From NCBI RefSeq assembly GCF_000626715.1, contig NZ_AQRA01000001.1, positions 916,940 to 980,939 on the forward strand: DNA of 64,000 nucleotides, read 5' to 3'. Made by a program: the position numbers and the translations under genes. A model generated the notes under the pieces. That model had not been told where the DNA came from and did no database searches. It worked only from the letters and a program-made list of their open reading frames with translations. This stretch comes from Aquimarina atlantica (lineage in GTDB: Bacteria; Bacteroidota; Bacteroidia; Flavobacteriales; Flavobacteriaceae). Shown here one piece after another: positions 47,112-56,700 of this stretch. Numbering within the stretch: the first letter of the stretch is position 1; every line of letters starts with the position of its first letter.

Positions 47112-47658
47112 TATTTCTATTTTTTAAAATTAATTTCAGTTTTTCTCTAGCTGTAAACAAACGTGATTTAACGGTACCGGTCGAAACGTTTATAATATCA
47201 CTTATCTGTTTAATGCTATACTCTTCTATATAAAAAAGGTTTAGTACTAACTGTTGATTATAAGGTAATTTTTTAATTGAACTCTTTAATAATACTATCG
47301 TATTTTGATTATTTCGAGTATCATCTTCAATACGATTTGTATTACAATCCTTATATGATTGTAAATGTTCTACTTCCTTTTTATGTTTTCGCAACCAATT
47401 AATAGCATTTCTGGTTACAATGGTCAATGCCCAACTCCCAAAACTATTAGAATCTTTTAGGGTATTGATTTTTAAAAAAATAGTACTCCAGCTATCCTGA
47501 GCAATATCTTTTGAAATTTCTATATCTCGAGTATACCAATATGCCTGTTTACATAATTTTGCATGCCACCTTTTTACAAGAAGAGTTACTGCTTTCTTGC
47601 TTCCTGATTGACATTGTAAAACCAGCAAAGAGTCAATTGTTTTATTGGTGTTTGTCAT
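47101..47658 (-). CDS. ECF-type RNA polymerase sigma-70 factor
   Basis: A 185-residue ECF sigma factor. Region 2 is at about 24-95 (DIEISKDIAQDSWSTIFLKINTLKDSNSFGSWALTIVTRNAINWLRKH), with region 4 at about 125-180 (LPYNQQLVLNLFYIEEYSIKQISDIINVSTGTVKSRLFTAREKL). Length and layout fit group IV. It is divergent from rlmD and is overlapped at its 3' end by the DUF6768 gene, so the two are coupled. Target promoters are unknown. Confidence 0.92.
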   Translation of the reverse strand: MTNTNKTIDSLLVLQCQSGSKKAVTLLVKRWHAKLCKQAYWYTRDIEISKDIAQDSWSTIFLKINTLKDSNSFGSWALTIVTRNAINWLRKHKKEVEHLQSYKDCNTNRIEDDTRNNQNTIVLLKSSIKKLPYNQQLVLNLFYIEEYSIKQISDIINVSTGTVKSRLFTAREKLKLILKNRNNGE

Positions 47659-47762
47659 ATTGGTCTTTATAGTATAGACGTAGAAATAATAAATAGGTTC
47701 ATTTTTTTATTTCTTTTTTCTAAGATATATTGAATATTTATTAAGTATATGCTTTCTATTGT

Positions 47763-47770
47763 TATTTTTG
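47763..47770 (+). promoter_or_regulatory. -7 element of rlmD, almost touching the ATG
   Basis: TATTTTTG fits TAnnTTTG and ends 4 bases before the ATG at 47775. Transcription should then start at or just before the ATG, giving a leaderless or near-leaderless message. No clear TTG stands at -33. Confidence 0.5.
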
Positions 47771-47774
47771 CGCT

Positions 47775-49184
47775 ATGGCAAGGAAAAACAGAAGACAGAT
47801 CTTCGAGAATATCGAAGTTATTGATGCGGGTGCAAAGGGAAAAAGTATTGCTAAAGCACCTGACGGAAAGGTAATTTTTATTAATAATGCCGTTCCTGGA
47901 GATGTAGTAGATATCCAAACTACCAAAAAGCGTAAGGCCTTTTACGAAGGTTCTGCCACTACTTTTCATAAACTATCAGATAAACGTACCGAACCCACTT
48001 GTGAACATTTTGGAACTTGTGGAGGATGTAAATGGCAATTTATGGGGTATGAGCATCAATTAGCTTATAAACAACAAGAAGTTGTAAATAATCTAACCCG
48101 ATTAGGTAAAATTGAACTACCTAAGGTAAATTCGATACTTGGTTCCCAGGATCAATTCTTCTATAGAAATAAAATGGAATTTTCATTTAGTGATAGCAGG
48201 TGGCTAACTCTTGATGAAATTAAAAGTGATACTGAAATTCAGAATAGAAATGCATTGGGGTTTCATATTCCGGGAATGTGGGATAAAATTTTGGATATCA
48301 ATACATGTCATCTACAGGAAGATCCAAGTAATGAGATTAGAAATAAAGTAAAAGCTTTTGCCACAAAAAATAACCTCTCCTTTTATAACGCAAGGAATCA
48401 ACATGGTTTTTTGCGTACATTGATGATTAGAATTGCATCTACCGGAGAAATTATGGTTTTGATTCAGTTTTTTCATGAAGATATAGAAAAAAGAACACTA
48501 CTATTAGATTATATGGTTTCAGAATTCCCAGAAATCACTTCGCTTCAGTATACAATCAACCCAAAAGGTAATGATACAATTTATGATCAAGAGGTTATTT
48601 GTTACCAGGGGAAAGATTATATTGAAGAAGAAATGGAAGGATTGCGGTTTAGAATTAATGCCAAGTCTTTTTATCAAACAAATTCAAAACAAGCTTACGA
48701 ATTATATAAAGTAACTCGGGATTTTGCCAACCTTACCGGAGAAGAATTAGTATATGATTTATATACAGGAACCGGAACTATAGCGCAATTTGTTGCAAAA
48801 AAAGCGAAAAAAGTAATTGGTGTAGAAGCTGTTCCCGAAGCTATAGAAGATGCAAAAGAAAATGCAAAGCGTAATCGTATCGATAACGTAGAGTTTTATG
48901 TTGGTGATATGAAAAAAGTATTTACCAAAGATTTTATTTCCAGACATGGTCAGCCCGAAGTGGTCATTACAGATCCCCCAAGAGATGGAATGCATAAAGA
49001 TGTTGTAGGACAATTATTAAACATTTCTCCTCAAAAAATAGTCTATGTAAGTTGTAATAGTGCAACACAGGCACGTGACCTTTCTTTATTAGATGGGATG
49101 TATAAAGTAAGTAAAGTTCAACCGGTCGATATGTTCCCACAAACATATCATGTTGAAAATGTAGTTTTATTAGAAAAAAGATAA
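47775..49184 (+). CDS. rlmD: 23S rRNA (uracil-5-)-methyltransferase RlmD
   Basis: RlmD methylates a uracil of 23S rRNA using SAM and contains an iron-sulfur cluster. The 469 residues start with a TRAM domain. Cluster cysteines are Cys76, Cys82 and Cys85 (TCEHFGTCGGC), with Cys178 as the fourth. The SAM-binding region has YDLYTGTGTIAQFVA, and the catalytic cysteine is Cys427 in YVSCNSATQARDL. The related TrmA/RumB enzymes lack the cluster. It is divergent from the ECF sigma gene. The DUF6452-DUF6048 pair downstream is typical of Flavobacteriaceae rlmD loci. Confidence 0.93.
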   Translation: MARKNRRQIFENIEVIDAGAKGKSIAKAPDGKVIFINNAVPGDVVDIQTTKKRKAFYEGSATTFHKLSDKRTEPTCEHFGTCGGCKWQFMGYEHQLAYKQQEVVNNLTRLGKIELPKVNSILGSQDQFFYRNKMEFSFSDSRWLTLDEIKSDTEIQNRNALGFHIPGMWDKILDINTCHLQEDPSNEIRNKVKAFATKNNLSFYNARNQHGFLRTLMIRIASTGEIMVLIQFFHEDIEKRTLLLDYMVSEFPEITSLQYTINPKGNDTIYDQEVICYQGKDYIEEEMEGLRFRINAKSFYQTNSKQAYELYKVTRDFANLTGEELVYDLYTGTGTIAQFVAKKAKKVIGVEAVPEAIEDAKENAKRNRIDNVEFYVGDMKKVFTKDFISRHGQPEVVITDPPRDGMHKDVVGQLLNISPQKIVYVSCNSATQARDLSLLDGMYKVSKVQPVDMFPQTYHVENVVLLEKR

Positions 49185-49599
49185 ACATACAAGCCGTTTT
49201 CTATAATAAAAAATCGTTTTCATTCCAGATATAGTTTTGCTGTTCAAAAATTTAAATTTGGACTGCAAATTATTTAACAGACATTTGATGGATTACAATT
49301 TTACCATGTATTTCATCGGTTTTTTCAATCATTATATGTTAAAGCACTCAATTATCAGGAAATTCTCTAACACCAAGCACTTTAGTAGCAAATAATTCAT
49401 TTTTTTAACAAAAACAACAATAACAACTAACTATCAGATAGTTAACATTATTTACACAAATTAAAATATTATGGTTTTACCGCAAAAAGTTAACTCACAA
49501 ACCACAGTTAATATCATGAGTTATTTCCTACATTTGTACTCGAAGATTGCTACTACAATAAATTTATAATCAAACCTAAGTTTATCTAAACTAACAGTT
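49185..49599. other. 415-base intergenic stretch after rlmD
   Basis: I see no protein-like frame. It holds a near-consensus promoter at 49508-49536 and a short dyad, AACTATCAGATAGTT, at about 49426-49444. No terminator for rlmD with a clear stem and T-run was found. An unrecognised small RNA is possible but unsupported. Confidence 0.5.
49508..49536 (+). promoter_or_regulatory. Promoter of the orphan membrane protein pair
   Basis: TACATTTG at 49529-49536 matches the -7 consensus exactly. TTA at 49508-49510 sits 18 bases upstream in the -33 position, with one mismatch to TTG. The ATG at 49600 is 63 bases downstream. The 13 bases starting TACATTTGTACTC are identical to those at 3551. Confidence 0.55.
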
Positions 49600-49908
49600 A
49601 TGAGAAATGTAGTAAAAATACCCCTGATCTTCATTCTTCTTATTTTAATTTATTTCTTATTTACTACTGGTTCCAGTTATACTGGCCAACATCAGACTAA
49701 TGAAACCAAAAATCAAGTTGCACAAGAAGCCATAAAACAGTACAACATTGTCAAACGAAATGGCCCGGGTATAGAAGCGTCATTACATGCAGGGTTCGTT
49801 GCAGAAGCCTTTCTTCAAATCGGAGATAAAGAGAATTATACTAAATGGATAAAAATAAAAGAACAGGAAGAACGTGATGCAAAAAATGCTAACGTTAACT
49901 TACCATAA
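49600..49908 (+). CDS. Membrane-anchored orphan protein 1
   Basis: A 102-residue protein with one N-terminal membrane helix (IPLIFILLILIYFLFTTG, about residues 8-25). A soluble helical part with NQVAQEAIKQYNIVKRNGPGIEASLHAGFVAEAFLQIGDKENYTKWIKIKEQEERDAKN follows at about residues 38-98. One short repeat-like element in the middle could be a TPR-like hairpin. No family is recognised. The next gene begins about 40 bases downstream. Confidence 0.7.
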   Translation: MRNVVKIPLIFILLILIYFLFTTGSSYTGQHQTNETKNQVAQEAIKQYNIVKRNGPGIEASLHAGFVAEAFLQIGDKENYTKWIKIKEQEERDAKNANVNLP

Positions 49909-49949
49909 TTTTTTGCACGCAAACCATCTCACTACCACCAAGGCTTACA

Positions 49950-50357
49950 ATGATGATATTAAACTTAAAGAAAGAAGAGTTTATCATAAAACTCTTCGCA
50001 ATACCAATTATATGTATTACTATAATAACTGGAGCTGTTTTATATGCCCTATATCATAATGACAATAGTCAAATTACCAATTCTAAAAACAATCAAAACC
50101 TCTTTTATTTTCATAAATCCGAGGCATTAACTGCATCACACGCTATCATCAATAAAAGATTACGATCATCAACCATTATTTCTTTTGGAGAAAGTGATAA
50201 AGATGTTAGGGTCGTTAATGATTCAACATTTACAGTAATTAATTATGTAGACTGGATAAATCAGGAAGGTGAAAATAAAAGAAATTATTACTGTTGTACT
50301 GTAATTTTTAACCACAACTGTAAAGCAAAAGCCCGAAATCTGGTTTTTATGGATTAA
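49950..50357 (+). CDS. Membrane-anchored orphan protein 2
   Basis: A 135-residue protein with an N-terminal membrane helix (FAIPIICITIITGAVLYALY, about residues 16-35). A periplasmic or cytosolic beta-rich region follows, with SFGESDKDVRVVNDSTFTVINYVDWINQEGENKRNYYCCTVIF. No family is recognised. It follows orphan 1 closely and ends 62 bases before a terminator, so the two form a likely operon. Confidence 0.7.
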   Translation: MMILNLKKEEFIIKLFAIPIICITIITGAVLYALYHNDNSQITNSKNNQNLFYFHKSEALTASHAIINKRLRSSTIISFGESDKDVRVVNDSTFTVINYVDWINQEGENKRNYYCCTVIFNHNCKAKARNLVFMD

Positions 50358-50722
50358 TCACACCCTTTAGATTATGGCAACTTGATGTAGCAATCTTCTA
50401 CATTTTCTATTGTGGTGGCCGGGAGCTGTCAAAAGTTCCCGGTTTTTCAAACAAAATTAGACCAGTAAAAACTTCACAAAAATCAAAATATGATATAAAC
50501 AGCAACACATCTACTTTATTCGAGTCCTTTATTTTTAAGAAATAACCAGTACGAATTGGTTTATCTTTTATATTTTTGGTCACGCAAATAGCAATTCGAA
50601 ACTTATTTTGTTTCAATATGTTTGCATTTATCTAACTGTATTTTTTATCCTTGTTGTATCAAAGGTAATTACGAAAAATCATATGTAGTAATACTTATGG
50701 TTGAGATAGAAAAAAATACTAT
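50358..50722. other. 365-base intergenic stretch with a terminator
   Basis: It contains the terminator at 50419-50447. A 69-codon minus-strand frame at 50407-50616 runs through that terminator; an exact -7 match on the minus strand at 50660-50667 lies before it, but the protein has no family features, so I do not call it. No RNA gene is evident. Confidence 0.5.
50419..50447 (+). terminator. Terminator of the orphan pair
   Basis: CCGGGAGCT (50419-50427) and AGTTCCCGG (50434-50442) pair with one G-T pair around a 6-base loop, and five T residues follow. Confidence 0.8.
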
Positions 50723-51247
50723 ATGAGAGTAAACAAATATTTATTTTTTATATTAATAGTAGGCTTAGTTTTATGTTCAAATTTAAGCTGTGAACGAGAT
50801 GATATATGTGCAGAAGGTACTCCTACCACGCCTTTTTTAGTTATAAAATTTATTGATTTTGATGCGGGTACCCAGGTAAAAGCTCCTTCAGAATTACAAG
50901 TAAAGGCAGTTGGTGTAGAAACCCCTTTTACTTTGGGTACAGTTACAGATTCTATCCTAATTCCTTTAAGAAATGATGCATCGATTACTGACTATGAATT
51001 TACTATAAATTCTGACACAGCTAATAATAGTGATACCGATCCCCTTCCTAATAAAGATACTGTAAGTTTTCAATACACTACAGAAGAAGAATATGTAAGT
51101 AGTGCTTGTGGATTTAAGATTAATTACAAAGGTCTTACTGTATCTCCACCAGAAGCAGGAGATGATGGGAGTTGGATCAAAAATATAACAATACAAAGAG
51201 AGAACGTAACCGATGAGACACCTGCACACGTATTTATTTTTCATTAG
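50723..51247 (+). CDS. DUF6452 family protein
   Basis: The 174-residue protein has a signal of lipoprotein type (LCSNLSC, Cys24). It begins the mature chain with ERDDICAEGTPTTPFLVIKFIDFDAGT, the DUF6452 pattern. Beta-rich segments such as DSILIPLRNDASITDYEF follow. It is periplasmic or outer-membrane anchored and of unknown role. It overlaps the DUF6048 gene by 35 bases, so the two are translationally coupled. Confidence 0.88.
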   Translation: MRVNKYLFFILIVGLVLCSNLSCERDDICAEGTPTTPFLVIKFIDFDAGTQVKAPSELQVKAVGVETPFTLGTVTDSILIPLRNDASITDYEFTINSDTANNSDTDPLPNKDTVSFQYTTEEEYVSSACGFKINYKGLTVSPPEAGDDGSWIKNITIQRENVTDETPAHVFIFH

Positions 51248-51923
51248 CATCTTAATTACCTGTTTTTGCTATGGGCAAGAAGAACAAAAGGTTAGTGCAA
51301 AAGATACCCTTCCTCCTGCAGAAAAATATGGTTTTAGAGCAGGAGTTGATCTCGGTCGACTAATCCGAACAGCAGTTGATGATAACTATTCTGGATTCGA
51401 AATTGTTGGAGATTACAGGTTTTATAAAAAATTCTATCTCGCTGCAGAAATAGGTAATGAATCCTTAATAAGAGACGAAGAAAATATTAATACAAAAGGA
51501 TCCGGAAGCTATGCAAGAGTTGGTGTAGATTATAATATATACGATAATTGGTATGGAATGCAAAATAGTATCTATGTAGGGCTAAGGTATGGGTTTTCTA
51601 CTTTTGAACAAACGCTAAACGATTATTCTATTTTTACAAGTACAAATTATTTTGGACCAAACCAAATAACCGAAAGTATCAAATCTGATGGCTTAAATGC
51701 CAGCTGGATAGAATTAGTTCTTGGGATTAAAGTAGAGCTTATTAATAATCTATACCTGGGAGCAAATGTATCTCTTAGAACTCTTGTGAGTGAAAAAAAA
51801 CCTGATAGATTCGATAATTTATATATCCCTGGATTTGGCCGTACTAATGATTTTAGTAATATCGGTGTAGGATATGGATATTCTATAAGTTATCTGATTC
51901 CCTTTTTTAAGAAAAAAAAGTAA
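51213..51923 (+). CDS. DUF6048 family outer-membrane protein
   Basis: The 236-residue protein has a signal peptide ending CFCYGQ. Barrel-like strands follow: YGFRAGVDLGRLIR, GFEIVGDYRFYKKFYLAAEIGNE, GSYARVGVDYNIYDNWYG, SIYVGLRYGFSTF. It matches the DUF6048 family of outer-membrane proteins, a regular partner of DUF6452. Its ATG lies within the 3' end of the DUF6452 gene. Confidence 0.88.
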   Translation: MRHLHTYLFFISILITCFCYGQEEQKVSAKDTLPPAEKYGFRAGVDLGRLIRTAVDDNYSGFEIVGDYRFYKKFYLAAEIGNESLIRDEENINTKGSGSYARVGVDYNIYDNWYGMQNSIYVGLRYGFSTFEQTLNDYSIFTSTNYFGPNQITESIKSDGLNASWIELVLGIKVELINNLYLGANVSLRTLVSEKKPDRFDNLYIPGFGRTNDFSNIGVGYGYSISYLIPFFKKKK

Positions 51924-52085
51924 TATTCACCCTTCCCTTTCTTCTCACTTCTCGATAATTTGCCTGGGTATGTTCTATAATAACCTGATTTCAAAACAGA
52001 CTTGTGTAATCATTTTGCCAGGTATTTCTATCAATTATTATAACGTATTGCTTATCTTGTTTGGATATTTTATCATCTCATTCAC

Positions 52086-53771
52086 ATGAAATTATTCAAC
52101 ACCTTTTGTTTTCTTTTTTTAGTACCTATAAGTATTGTCTTCTCTCAGGATCGAATTACCGGTAAAAGTTTTGCCACACGATCTGAAGTAATTGCTACCC
52201 ACGCAATGGCCGCCACAAGTCACCCTTTGGCTACACAAACCGTTCTTGACATTTTAAAACAAGGAGGTAACGCAATTGATGCTGCAATCGCTGCTAATGC
52301 AATGCTTGGATTAATGGAACCAACAGGAAACGGCATAGGTGGTGACTTATTTGCTATTGTATGGGATGCCAAAACCCAAAAATTATATGGATTAAATGCT
52401 AGTGGGCGATCTCCCGAAAAGTTAACTTTAGAATATTTCAAGAAAAACAATCATACCAAAATACCATCTCATGGTGCTCTTCCTGTTTCTGTTCCCGGTT
52501 GTGTAGATGGATGGTATGAACTACATGGTAAGTTTGGTAAATTAGGTATGAAAAAGATTTTGCAACCTACTATCAATTATGCTCGTGAAGGTTTTCCTGT
52601 AACCGAACTGGTTGCATACTATATGCAATTAAGTGCTAAGTTTTTATCAAAATACCCTGGTTTTAAAACCACGTATATGCCAAAAGGTGATGCTCCTAAA
52701 AAAGGAGAGATTTTTAAAAACCCTTTTTTAGCAAATACACTTGAGAAAATTGCGAATGAAGGTAGAGATGCTTTCTATAAAGGAGATATTGCTAAAACTA
52801 TTGCAAAGTATGTGAAAGAAAATGGTGGATTTCTGAGCTATGATGATCTAAAAAATCATACCTCAGAATGGGTAGAGCCTGTATCTACAAACTATCGAGG
52901 ATACGATGTATGGGAATTACCTCCAAACGGTCAAGGAATAGCTGCCTTACAAATGCTAAATATTCTTGAAAAATATGATCTCAAATCTATGGGATTTGGT
53001 ACAACAGAATATCTACACATTTTAACTGAAGCTAAAAAACTAGCTTATGAAGATCGTGCAAAATTTTATGCGGATCCAGATTTTAATACTATTCCTGTAG
53101 ATCGGCTTATTTCTAAAAATTATGCTGATCAAAGAAGAAAGCTTATTGATAAAAACAAAGCTGCAAAAACATATGACGCCGGAAACCTTAATGATGGAGA
53201 TACCATATATCTTACCGTTGCAGATGAGGAAGGAAATATGGTATCCTTAATACAAAGTAATTATAGAGGTATGGGGTCGGGAATGACACCAACCGAACTT
53301 GGTTTTATTTTACAAGACAGAGGTGAGTTGTTTTCATTGAAAGAAGGTCATTTTAATACCTATGAACCTAAAAAAAGACCATTTCATACCATTATTCCTG
53401 CATTTGTTACCAAAGATGGAAAACCTTTTATGAGTTTTGGGCTTATGGGTGGTGGTATGCAACCTCAGGGACATGTACAGATCATCGTTAACATGATTGA
53501 TTTTGGAATGAACCTGCAAGAAGCTGGTGATGCTCCCAGAATAAATCACATGGGATCATCGCAACCTACAGGAGAAGAAATGACCAATGGCGGGACTCTA
53601 CATATTGAATCCGGAATTTCATATGAAACAATTAGAGGTTTGCTTTCAAAAGGTCATAAGGTATCCTATGCTTTAGGCCCTTACGGAGGCTACCAAGCTA
53701 TTATGATAAAAGATGGTGTTTATTACGGAGCTTCTGAATCCCGTAAAGATGGTCAGGCAGCTGGATATTAA
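52086..53771 (+). CDS. ggt: Gamma-glutamyltransferase
   Basis: A secreted enzyme that transfers or hydrolyses the gamma-glutamyl group of glutathione and related peptides. The 561 residues start with a signal peptide ending FSQ. HPLATQTVLDILKQGGNAIDAAIAANAMLGLMEPTGNGIGGD (about residues 45-86) opens the large subunit. Autocleavage before the catalytic Thr373 in DGDTIYLTVADEEGN would give the small subunit. GSGMTPTELGF and FGLMGGGMQPQGHVQ are in the small subunit. It is monocistronic, convergent with the BNR-repeat gene. Confidence 0.94.
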   Translation: MKLFNTFCFLFLVPISIVFSQDRITGKSFATRSEVIATHAMAATSHPLATQTVLDILKQGGNAIDAAIAANAMLGLMEPTGNGIGGDLFAIVWDAKTQKLYGLNASGRSPEKLTLEYFKKNNHTKIPSHGALPVSVPGCVDGWYELHGKFGKLGMKKILQPTINYAREGFPVTELVAYYMQLSAKFLSKYPGFKTTYMPKGDAPKKGEIFKNPFLANTLEKIANEGRDAFYKGDIAKTIAKYVKENGGFLSYDDLKNHTSEWVEPVSTNYRGYDVWELPPNGQGIAALQMLNILEKYDLKSMGFGTTEYLHILTEAKKLAYEDRAKFYADPDFNTIPVDRLISKNYADQRRKLIDKNKAAKTYDAGNLNDGDTIYLTVADEEGNMVSLIQSNYRGMGSGMTPTELGFILQDRGELFSLKEGHFNTYEPKKRPFHTIIPAFVTKDGKPFMSFGLMGGGMQPQGHVQIIVNMIDFGMNLQEAGDAPRINHMGSSQPTGEEMTNGGTLHIESGISYETIRGLLSKGHKVSYALGPYGGYQAIMIKDGVYYGASESRKDGQAAGY

Positions 53772-53793
53772 CCTATACCAAACCCCTAAGTAA

Positions 53794-56700
53794 TTATTCC
53801 TCTACAAATGGCGCACCTGCTTCTTGTAATGCCTTTGAAAATGAATTTATTTCACTCTTTAAAGCAGTAAACTTAGAAGTAATATTTTGTAATTGGTCAT
53901 CAATTATCTTCATCGTTTCCAAATGTGTACTGGTTGGCCCATAAGTAGATCGCTCTACACCTTTATAGATAGAAAACATTCTATTTCCAATAGTAGGTCT
54001 TGTCTTCTCTCCTACTTGTTGTTTAGCAGTATTCCCAAAGAACTCTTTATTTAGGTTTGCTATGCGTTGTTCTAAAGCATTTAAACGATTATCCAGATCA
54101 CCAGGAGCACTGTTTGTTCTCAATAAGGCAGTTCTCATAGCTTTAATACGTTTTCCTGTCTTATTTACTTTCATACTTAGAGCAGAAACTCTACCAATTG
54201 TATTTTCATAACTTCTCCAGAATGTTGTCACTTTTTCAAGTGTTGCCCCCTTTAATGCACCATTATACATGCGCTTAACCATAAAAGAAACAGGATCTGA
54301 GAGCTGAGTTACTTTTCCGTTTACGACTTTGGATAATGTAGCTGTATACTTTCCTGGAGCAGCCATAAATCCACGAGGAGATCCAAATGAATTTTCTTGT
54401 TTCTCTAAAGAAATTGCATTTGTAGTTGGGTAGCGTAAATCCCATGCTACTCTATGAAAACCAGGTGTAACAGGCCCTTCGATCCTTCGAATGGTTTTTC
54501 CTGCACTATTTGTTATTGCCAATAGTATACGAGGTTTACTTTCTGTTCGTTCTACCTCTACTCTATCCCAACCAGGAAAAGTAATATCTTTTCCTTTATT
54601 CTTTTTTTCTAGCTCTTGTCGGTTTTCTTTACTGGTTTTTAACCCATTCTTTAAGTAGTATGTTAATACAGCTCCAAAATCAGGATTAGGAGCCACATAA
54701 TGCGAAGCTCCCTGACTTCCTTTTTTATCATCAAAACTTAAGCTAGGTCTTGGGATGTACCACCATGCATCTCTGGTCGGAAATAATGTGGCTTCTTCTT
54801 TCAGTTTATCTTCAGAAATATTTCTCAAAAGAGAAAAATCATCAAATATAAAAAAACCTCTTCCGAAAGAAGCTCCCACTAAATCATTCTCTTTACGCTG
54901 AATTACCAAATCACGAAACGAAATTGTAGGTACACCTCCTTTCAATTTTACCCAACGATTACCTCCATTTACGGTAAAATAAATTCCAAATTCTGTAGCT
55001 GCAAACAAAAGATTAGGCTGTACATGATCTTGCACAACTCTCCATACCAATGTCTTTTCCGGAAGATTCCCTTTTATAGATTTCCATGTTCTTCCATTAT
55101 CCGTACTCTTTACCAAATAAGGATTAAAATCTCCGTATTTATGATTATCAAGAGCTACATATACTGTGTTTGCATCAAAAAGATCTGCCTTAATATCATT
55201 AACAAATGCTGTTGCAGGAACTCCAGGCAGTGTACCTACATCAATTTTTCGCCAATTATTCCCTCCATCTTCTGTTGCCTGAATAATCCCATCATCGGTT
55301 CCTGCATAAAGTACACCTTCTTGTTTTGGGGATTCTGCTATCGAAGTGATTGTATTATAATTAGACATTGCCAGGAAATCCCAAGGGGCATCCCATGATT
55401 GTTTTTTACCCATAATAGACAATTCTATTCTTTCCTGGTTTTTGGTTAAATCTCCTGATATAGCTTTCCATTGATCTCCTCTATTATCAGACCTCCATAC
55501 TCGATGAGAAGCAAAATAGATACGAGCAGGATCATGAGCACTCACCAAAATTGGTGCATCCCAATTAAAACGCTCAAAATCTTCTTCTGCTCCAGGTTGG
55601 GGTTGGATATCAATTACTTCTCCTGTGCTTAGGTCTATACGACTTAGATTTCCTTCTTGGCGCTCTGCATATATGATATCTGGGTTGCCTGGTTCTGTAG
55701 CGGGTTGATGACCATCCCAATTTAATACGATTTTCCAATCAGAATTTTGAATTCCATGTAAGTTATCAGTTCGTGATGGTCCTCCTTGTGTACTATTATC
55801 CTGGGTTCCTCCATAAATATTATAAAAGGGCTCAGAATCATCTACAGCTACTTTATAATACTGTGTCACCGGGAGGTTTTCTATAAATCTCCAATTTTTA
55901 GTAAGATCAAAAGTCTCATACAACCCTCCATCTGTTCCTACCAAAAGATAATCAGGATCTTTCTTCTTAAAAGCTATAGTATGATTATCACCATGCTTAT
56001 GCTTTTCATTCATCCTTGTAAATGTTTTTCCTCCATCTACAGAGATTTGCATTGTATTATCTACCAGGTATAGTCTTTCGAAATGATGAGGCGATGCATA
56101 TAATTCTTGGTAATAATGTGGTCCTGTAGCTCCTGCAACAGCATTAGATTGTTTTTCCCAGGTAGTACCACGATCTGAAGAGCGATATACTCCACCGGTT
56201 CTTCGATCTAGTTCGATTGCTGCATATAAAATATCGGGTTGTTGCGGTGAAATAGCTAATCCTATCTTCCCCATCCAGGACTTAGGAAGTCCATTTTTAA
56301 GTCTTTCCCATGTTTCTCCTCCGTCTGTACTACGATGTAATCCCGATCCCGGGCCTCCTCCCATATAAGCAGCAACTGTACGATGCCTTTGCCATGTAGC
56401 AGCGTAGAGCTGATCTGGGTTTCTTGGGTCCATTACTAAATCGGTAACACCAACCCAGGTATCATCTCCAAGCGTCTTTTTCCATGTTTTTCCTCCATCG
56501 ATAGATTTATATAATCCTCGATCTCCTCCTTTTTTCCATAGCGGGCCTTGAACAGCCACCCAAATTATATTAGAGTTTTCGGGATGTATAATAATTTTAG
56601 AAATATGTTCTGATGTTTTTAATCCCATATTGGTCCATGAAGCTCCTCCATCATCACTGCGATAGATACCATCACCATATCCCATATGACGTCCCCCTAC

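Noticed and set aside
50407..50616. 69-codon minus-strand frame with an exact -7 match at 50660-50667
   Set aside because: It runs through a strong terminator on the other strand, has no family features and no -33 element. I leave it uncalled, although the promoter match makes it worth a glance in RNA data.
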